Shown one piece after another: positions 59,641-64,000 of a stretch of DNA of 64,000 nt. The stretch lies in the NCBI RefSeq assembly GCF_012933465.1, contig NZ_JABBND010000011.1, positions 1-64,000 on the forward strand, given 5' to 3'. Each line of letters begins with the position of its first letter. Positions within the stretch are counted from its first letter, which is position 1. The stretch comes from Actinomycetospora sp. TBRC 11914 (GTDB lineage: Bacteria > Actinomycetota > Actinomycetes > Mycobacteriales > Pseudonocardiaceae). The position numbers and the translations under genes are program-made. The notes beneath the pieces are model-generated. The model had not been told where the DNA came from. It saw only the letters and a list, made by a program, of their open reading frames with translations, and searched no databases.

Positions 59641-60800
59641 GACAGCCCTCCCAGGACCTCGTCGGTGTGTGCCCCGAGCTCCGGCGCGAGGGCCGGGCGG
59701 AACTCCTCGCCGACCACGTGGACGGGGCTCGCGGCGAACCGCAGCCCGTCGACCTCGTAGGTGGTGGCGCGGGCCGTGAAGTGGGGGTCGGCGAGCAGCT
59801 CGGTGACGCTGTTGACCGGACCGCCGGCGATGTCGTGGGCCAGGAAGAGGTCGGTCCACTCGGCCCGGGTGCGGGTGCGGAAGAGCGCGTCGAGCTCGCG
59901 CCAGACGTGCTGGGCCCGGGCGTCGGCCCCGTCGTCGACGGTGTCGAGGTCGATCTCGAGCAGGTCGGGGCGGTCCACGGCCGTGCAGAACGCCCGCCAG
60001 AACTTCTCCGTGTGGGAGCCGAACACGATCGCCCCGTCGTCCTTGGTCGCGTAGGCGTCGAGCAGCGGCCAGTCCGGCAGCCGTCCGTCGGCGGTCCAGC
60101 CCGGCCGTGGCTCGGTGCGGTGGACGTTGAGGGCCGCGTCGATCCGGTCCGGCACCCACGCGGTCGCCACGTCGACGCTGCTGAGCTGCAGCCGGACCCC
60201 CTCGCCGGTCCGACCGGCCCGGATCACCGCGGCGAGGACCGCCATCGCGCCGTACGCGCCCAGGGCGTACATCGCCTGGGGCGTCTCGGCCGAGCCACCC
60301 ATCACCCCGGGCGGGGAGGGACGGTCGGTGTCGACGGTGCGCAGCCCGGCGTACGCGTCGAACCACATCCCGCCGGTGGCCAGGTCGCGGTACGGCCCCT
60401 CCGCGCCGGTCCCGGAGACCTCGCAGAGCACGACCGACGGCCGGACACCGCGCAGCACGTCCCACCCGAGGCCGAGACGCTCGAGGTACCCGTGCCGGGT
60501 GCCCTCCACGACGGCGTCGGCGGTGGCGACGAGACGCAGGAAGTCCCGCCGTCCGTCGTCCGTCCGCAGATCCAGCGCGACGCTGCGCTTGCCCCGGTTC
60601 CAGCGGAGGTGCATGAAGCCGGGCCCGTCCGGTCCGTCCACGGCCCGCGCCCCGTTCGCCCGCACCCCGTCGCCCCGGCCCGGCGTCTCGACCTTGACGA
60701 CGTCGGCGCCGAGATCGGCCAGGTGCCCGCCCACGGACGACGGGGCGAGCTGCGCGACCTCGAGGACGCGGACGCCCTCGAGGAGCGAGTAGCCGGCCAT
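59637..60800 (-). CDS. Family III CoA-transferase (CaiB/BaiF)
   Basis: 387 residues from ATG 60800 with GAGGAGGG upstream; the frame is open to 60854. Motifs: VRVLEVAQLAPSSVGGHLAD, LGADVVKVETPGRGDGVRAN, HLRWNRGKRSVALDLRTDDG, and FGSHTEKFWRAFCTAVDRPD. The catalytic Asp region is DAYAGLRTVDTDRP. Transfers CoA between carboxylic acids. First gene of the operon, divergent from another acyl-CoA ligase. Confidence 0.9.
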   Translation of the reverse strand: MAGYSLLEGVRVLEVAQLAPSSVGGHLADLGADVVKVETPGRGDGVRANGARAVDGPDGPGFMHLRWNRGKRSVALDLRTDDGRRDFLRLVATADAVVEGTRHGYLERLGLGWDVLRGVRPSVVLCEVSGTGAEGPYRDLATGGMWFDAYAGLRTVDTDRPSPPGVMGGSAETPQAMYALGAYGAMAVLAAVIRAGRTGEGVRLQLSSVDVATAWVPDRIDAALNVHRTEPRPGWTADGRLPDWPLLDAYATKDDGAIVFGSHTEKFWRAFCTAVDRPDLLEIDLDTVDDGADARAQHVWRELDALFRTRTRAEWTDLFLAHDIAGGPVNSVTELLADPHFTARATTYEVDGLRFAASPVHVVGEEFRPALAPELGAHTDEVLGGLS

Positions 60801-60836
60801 CAGCGCCCTCCTCGTCCCTGCTCCACCCCCGCACCA

Positions 60837-60961
60837 TGACACGTGAGACAGCAAGCGTCAACCGTCTCATCACTCGGGCACTGAGCTGCCAATTTTTCAC
60901 CCGCAGCCGCCCCGGCCGCCGTCGCTGGCGATACGGTTGACGCTGACTGTCTCACGTGTCA
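60837..60961. promoter_or_regulatory. Divergent promoter region with two inverted 29-bp copies of one element
   Basis: The 29 bp at 60837-60865 and 60933-60961 are inverted copies differing at 2 positions. Each contains TGACACGTGAGACAG and, read toward the gene it faces, a TTGACG that could be a -35 box. Between them is a 67-nt spacer. Each copy lies 37-54 nt from its gene start, so both divergent operons appear to carry the same control element. Confidence 0.75.
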
Positions 60962-61014
60962 CCGTGACTCGACACGGCGCCGTCGAGGGCACCGTCCGAG
61001 CCCCCGGAGCCCCC

Positions 61015-62562
61015 GTGAACCTCGCCGACCTCGTCCGGTTCTGGGGCCACTGGCGTCCCGAGGGCGAGGCCCTCCTCTGCGGCGACCTCCGCCAGACCTG
61101 GGCCGAGCTCGACGCGGTCAGCGACGCCGTGGCCGCCGGCCTGGCCGCGCGCGGGGTCGGCCACGGCGAACGGGTGGGCGCGCTCCTGGGCAACCGTCCG
61201 GAACTGGCCCACCTCGTCCTGGCGACCCTCAAGCTGGGGGCCGTCAGCGTCCCCCTCAACGTCCGCCTCACCGCGGCGGAGCTGGCGCCGCTCGTCCTCG
61301 ACGCGGACTGCCGGGTGGTCGTCACCGAGGACGCCCTGGCCTCCGGCCTGGAGGTCGCGGCGGCCGCCGCGGACATCGACGTGCTGTCGGTGGGGGGCTC
61401 CGACCTGCCGTCGTGGACCGAGCTCCTCGCCGCCGGCGGCACGCCGCCAGCGGTGGAGATCGCCGACGACGACGCCGCCTTCCTCTGCTACACCTCGGGC
61501 ACCACGGGCATCCAGAAGGGCGCCGTGCTGACCCACCGCAGCGTGCTCGCCCCGGCGCAGGCCAAGGTCGTCTCCGAGGGGCTCTCCTGGCGCGACCGGA
61601 TCCTCGTCGCCGTCCCGCTGGTCTACACCGGCGCCGTCATCTCCTGCTTCATGCAGTTCACCGTCTACGCCGGCGGCGCGATGGTGCTGGAGCGGGACTT
61701 CGACCCGGACCGCTACCTGGACACCATCGAGCGGCACCGCATCTCGGCGCTGACGACCGTCCCGGTCCTCTGGGAGCGGATGGCCGCGTCGCCGGACTTC
61801 GCCGCGCGCGACCTCTCCTCGCTGGTCTCCGCCGCCGTCGGCGGGGCTCCCGTCCGCCTCGACCTGCTCGAGCGCTACCGCGAGCGCGGAGTCTCGCTGG
61901 TGCAGGTCTACGGGATGACCGAGGCGTCCGGGCTCATCAGCGCGCTGCGGGCGGAGGACGCCGGCGACCATCCCGGCTGCGCCGGGAAGGCGATCCTGGG
62001 CACCCGGATCCGGATCGCCGGCCCCGAGGACGAGACCCTGGCGCCCGACGAGGTCGGCGAGATCCTCGTCCGGGGCGACCACGTCATGCGGGAGTACTGG
62101 CGCAATCCGTCGGCGACGGCCGCGACGATGCTCCCGGGCGGGTGGCTGCGCTCCGGCGACCTCGGGAGCACCGACGAGCGCGGCTACCTCAAGGTCGTCG
62201 ACCGCACCAAGGACATGCTGATCTCGGGCGGGATCAACGTCTACCCGGCCGAGATCGAGCGGGTGCTGGCCGGGGTCGACGGGGTGGCGGAGCTCGCCGT
62301 CATCGGCGTGCCGGACCAGCGCTGGGGCGAGGTACCGCTCGTCGTCGTGACGTGCACCGACGAGCCCACGACGACGCTCGCGCGGCTCGCCGAGCGGGCC
62401 CGCACCGGCCTCGCCGGGTTCAAGCGCCCGCGGTTCGCCGTCGCGGGCACCGAGCCGCTCCCGCGGACGTTCTCGGGCAAGATCGCCAAGCCCGAGCTGC
62501 GCAAGACCTACCCCACCGTCCCGCCCGAGGCCGCCGCCCTCGACGTCGCCACCCGCCGCTGA
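61015..62562 (+). CDS. AMP-forming acyl-CoA ligase
   Basis: 515 residues. I chose GTG 61015 (GGAG 5 nt upstream), giving VNLADLVRFWGHWRPEG, which lines up with the divergent ligase's start; the frame is open to 60937. AMP motif FLCYTSGTTGIQKGAVLTHR; later QVYGMTEASGLISALRAEDA, DMLISGGINVYPAEIERVLA, and LPRTFSGKIAKPELRK with the catalytic Lys. Not in the same operon as the CoA-transferase but sharing its control element. Substrate unknown. Confidence 0.9.
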   Translation: MNLADLVRFWGHWRPEGEALLCGDLRQTWAELDAVSDAVAAGLAARGVGHGERVGALLGNRPELAHLVLATLKLGAVSVPLNVRLTAAELAPLVLDADCRVVVTEDALASGLEVAAAAADIDVLSVGGSDLPSWTELLAAGGTPPAVEIADDDAAFLCYTSGTTGIQKGAVLTHRSVLAPAQAKVVSEGLSWRDRILVAVPLVYTGAVISCFMQFTVYAGGAMVLERDFDPDRYLDTIERHRISALTTVPVLWERMAASPDFAARDLSSLVSAAVGGAPVRLDLLERYRERGVSLVQVYGMTEASGLISALRAEDAGDHPGCAGKAILGTRIRIAGPEDETLAPDEVGEILVRGDHVMREYWRNPSATAATMLPGGWLRSGDLGSTDERGYLKVVDRTKDMLISGGINVYPAEIERVLAGVDGVAELAVIGVPDQRWGEVPLVVVTCTDEPTTTLARLAERARTGLAGFKRPRFAVAGTEPLPRTFSGKIAKPELRKTYPTVPPEAAALDVATRR

Positions 62563-62574
62563 GGGGGCCGGCGG

Positions 62575-63171
62575 TCACGACACCAGGGCCGGGACCACGA
62601 AGTCCGCGACGAGCCGGCGGATGCGCTTCTCGTCGTCGGGGGTGTCCTGGAGCTGGACGATGAACATGATCTCCAGCCGGGAGATCCACTCGCACAGCCC
62701 GTCGAGGTCGACGTCCCCGCGGATCTCGCCCGCCTCCTGCGCCGCGACGAGGATCGGCTCCCAGAACTCCCGGGTGAGCTCGATCGAGAGCCCGGTCGGC
62801 CCCAGGAGGCTGTTCGCGAGCGCCATCTGCTCGGGCGAGACCAGGGCGCGGATCAGCGGATCGCGGTGACCGACCCGGACGTTGCGGCTGATCCCCTCCA
62901 CCATCCGGTCGGTCAGGGAGCCGAGCGCCATGATCCGGTCGCGGTTGCGCGCCAGGTTCTGCCGCGCCCGGCGGCGGACCAGGGCGATCAACAGGCTCTC
63001 CCGGTCCGAGAAGGTCCGGTACAGCGTCGCCCGGGAGATCGCGGCGGCCGAGGCGACGTCCTCCATCGTGGTCTTCGCGATCCCGTAGTAGGTGAAGCAG
63101 GAGTCCGCCGCGTCCAGGATCCGCTCCTCGGCGGAGGCCCGGCGAGGCGCCGGGGTGGGTCGCGCGGGCAC
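62575..63171 (-). CDS. TetR-family regulator
   Basis: 198 residues with GTG start. HTH: RILDAADSCFTYYGIAKTTM, EDVASAAAISRATLYRTFSD; then a helical domain. It is convergent with the ligase at 61015 and likely binds the 29-bp elements at 60.8-61.0 kb, since it is the nearest regulator. That link is inference. Confidence 0.85.
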   Translation of the reverse strand: MPARPTPAPRRASAEERILDAADSCFTYYGIAKTTMEDVASAAAISRATLYRTFSDRESLLIALVRRRARQNLARNRDRIMALGSLTDRMVEGISRNVRVGHRDPLIRALVSPEQMALANSLLGPTGLSIELTREFWEPILVAAQEAGEIRGDVDLDGLCEWISRLEIMFIVQLQDTPDDEKRIRRLVADFVVPALVS

Positions 63172-63262
63172 GCATCGACCCTATCCGAGCGTCCTCACCG
63201 CCAGCGGTCGTCGATGCCGGACGCGCTCGTCACCTGGCGGGGAGCCGTCGACGGGATTTAAC

Positions 63263-63275
63263 CTAAAGGCTGTCG
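63263..63275. promoter_or_regulatory. Degenerate copy of the CTA-N7-TAG motif
   Basis: CCTAAAGGCTGTCG, matching the six-copy consensus at all defined positions except TAG to TCG. About 30 nt upstream of the molybdopterin oxidoreductase start, in a short AT-rich patch. Confidence 0.35.
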
Positions 63276-63306
63276 GTACAAGCGGAACCTGCCGGGGGGA
63301 ACCGTG

Positions 63307-64000
63307 GTGGTGCACCGGGACGTGCGTCGGATCTGCCCGCTCTGCGAGGCCACCTGCGGGCTGCTCGTCGACCTCGACAAGGACGGCCCCGTCGCCCTGC
63401 GGCCGAACCCGGACGACGTGTTCAGCGCCGGGCACGCCTGCGCGAAGGGGCTCGGGCTCGCCGCCACCGACCGCGACCCCGACCGGCTGCGCACCCCGAT
63501 GGTCCGGGAGGGCGGGCGTCTCCGGGCGGCGACCTGGGCGGAGGCGTTCGCCGCGGTGGCCCGGCGCCTGCCGCCGCTGGTCGCGCAGGACCGCCGGGCC
63601 GCGGCGGTCTACACCGGCAACCCGGCGGCCCACCACCTCGACCACACCTTCTACCTGCCCGCCTTCCTCGGTGCGCTCGGCACGCCCAATCTCTTCTCCC
63701 CCGCCAGCCTCGACACGCTGCCGAAGAACCTGGCGACGATGCTGCTCTACGGGACCGGTCTCGGCGTGGCGCTGCCCGACCTCGACCGCACCGACCTCGT
63801 CCTGCTGCTCGGGACCAACCCGCTGGTCTCGAACGGCAGCACGGTCTGCATGCCGGGCTTCGGGGACCGGCTCGCGGCGCTGCGTGCGCGCGGCGGTCGG
63901 GTCGTCGTGGCGGACCCGGCGAGGACCCGCACCGCCGAGGTCGCGGACCTCCACCTCCCGGTGCGCCCGAACAGCGACGCCCACCTGCTGCTCGGGATGC
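63307..64000 (+). CDS. Molybdopterin oxidoreductase, N-terminal part
   Basis: The first 231 codons; the gene runs off the right edge. Three GTG codons in a row (63304, 63307, 63310) are possible starts; 63307 has the best spacing from GGGGGA at 63295-63300. A [4Fe-4S] motif ICPLCEATCGLLV (C-x2-C-x3-C) with a fourth Cys in GHACAKGLG is followed by TWAEAFAAVARRLPP and LVLLLGTNPLVSNGS, the formate-dehydrogenase/nitrate-reductase-like superfamily. Substrate cannot be told from this portion. Confidence 0.85.
   Translation, partial: MVHRDVRRICPLCEATCGLLVDLDKDGPVALRPNPDDVFSAGHACAKGLGLAATDRDPDRLRTPMVREGGRLRAATWAEAFAAVARRLPPLVAQDRRAAAVYTGNPAAHHLDHTFYLPAFLGALGTPNLFSPASLDTLPKNLATMLLYGTGLGVALPDLDRTDLVLLLGTNPLVSNGSTVCMPGFGDRLAALRARGGRVVVADPARTRTAEVADLHLPVRPNSDAHLLLGM

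Noticed and set aside
60937-61014. Earlier start for the ligase at 61015
   Set aside because: It would place the start inside the 29-bp control element and add a tail not found in the divergent homologous ligase; GTG 61015 has a ribosome site.

Overview
The window looks like a chromosomal stretch of a very GC-rich actinomycete. The signs are frequent GTG starts, repeated 4-nt ATGA/GTGA stop-start overlaps, a mycofactocin-type SDR, a WS/DGAT acyltransferase, and many TetR regulators paired with degradation genes. A member of the Pseudonocardiales is my best guess; that is inference, since no rRNA or other marker is present. I saw no tRNA, rRNA, CRISPR, integrase or insertion sequence.

Layout. 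(1) 1-8819: a myo-inositol catabolic operon on the minus strand (iolC, aldolase, iolB, iolD, iolE, iolG, iolH-like, mmsA; mmsA runs off the left edge), divergent from a GntR regulator. Three evenly spaced inverted repeats lie between them. (2) 8820-17101: orphan and small genes, plus an operon ending in a self-sufficient CYP102/BM3-type P450-reductase fusion. (3) 17102-22020: a quinate/shikimate module (two-domain dehydroshikimate dehydratase, shikimate/quinate dehydrogenase, MHS transporter, divergent TetR). (4) 21974-29532: mixed oxidoreductases, including an ECF41-like sigma factor with its epimerase and a TetR/FAD-monooxygenase pair. (5) 29589-45049: a degradation region containing a UbiX / flavin split-barrel / UbiD operon, a P450, wrecked CoA-transferase and ligase genes, a mycofactocin-coupled SDR, a WS/DGAT, and an esterase - DUF35 - thiolase-like - ALDH - monooxygenase operon. 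(6) 45069-48864: an operon with orphan cytochrome-oxidase subunits III and IV, an unknown membrane protein and a kinase-like protein, divergent from a TetR. (7) 48875-64000: two Rieske oxygenases, a Baeyer-Villiger monooxygenase, four acyl-CoA ligases (two frameshifted), a CoA-transferase, four TetRs, and the start of a molybdopterin oxidoreductase.

The observation I rate highest is a 14-bp motif, YCTAAMNNNTNTAG with a CTA-N7-TAG core. It recurs at six positions, all between genes and all within 30.1-40.1 kb. It sits in front of the UbiX/UbiD operon, the P450, the SDR, a small HTH-like protein, and between the WS/DGAT and esterase/aldolase operons. This suggests one regulator controls a previously unlinked catabolic regulon. 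A degenerate copy precedes the molybdopterin oxidoreductase at 63.3 kb.
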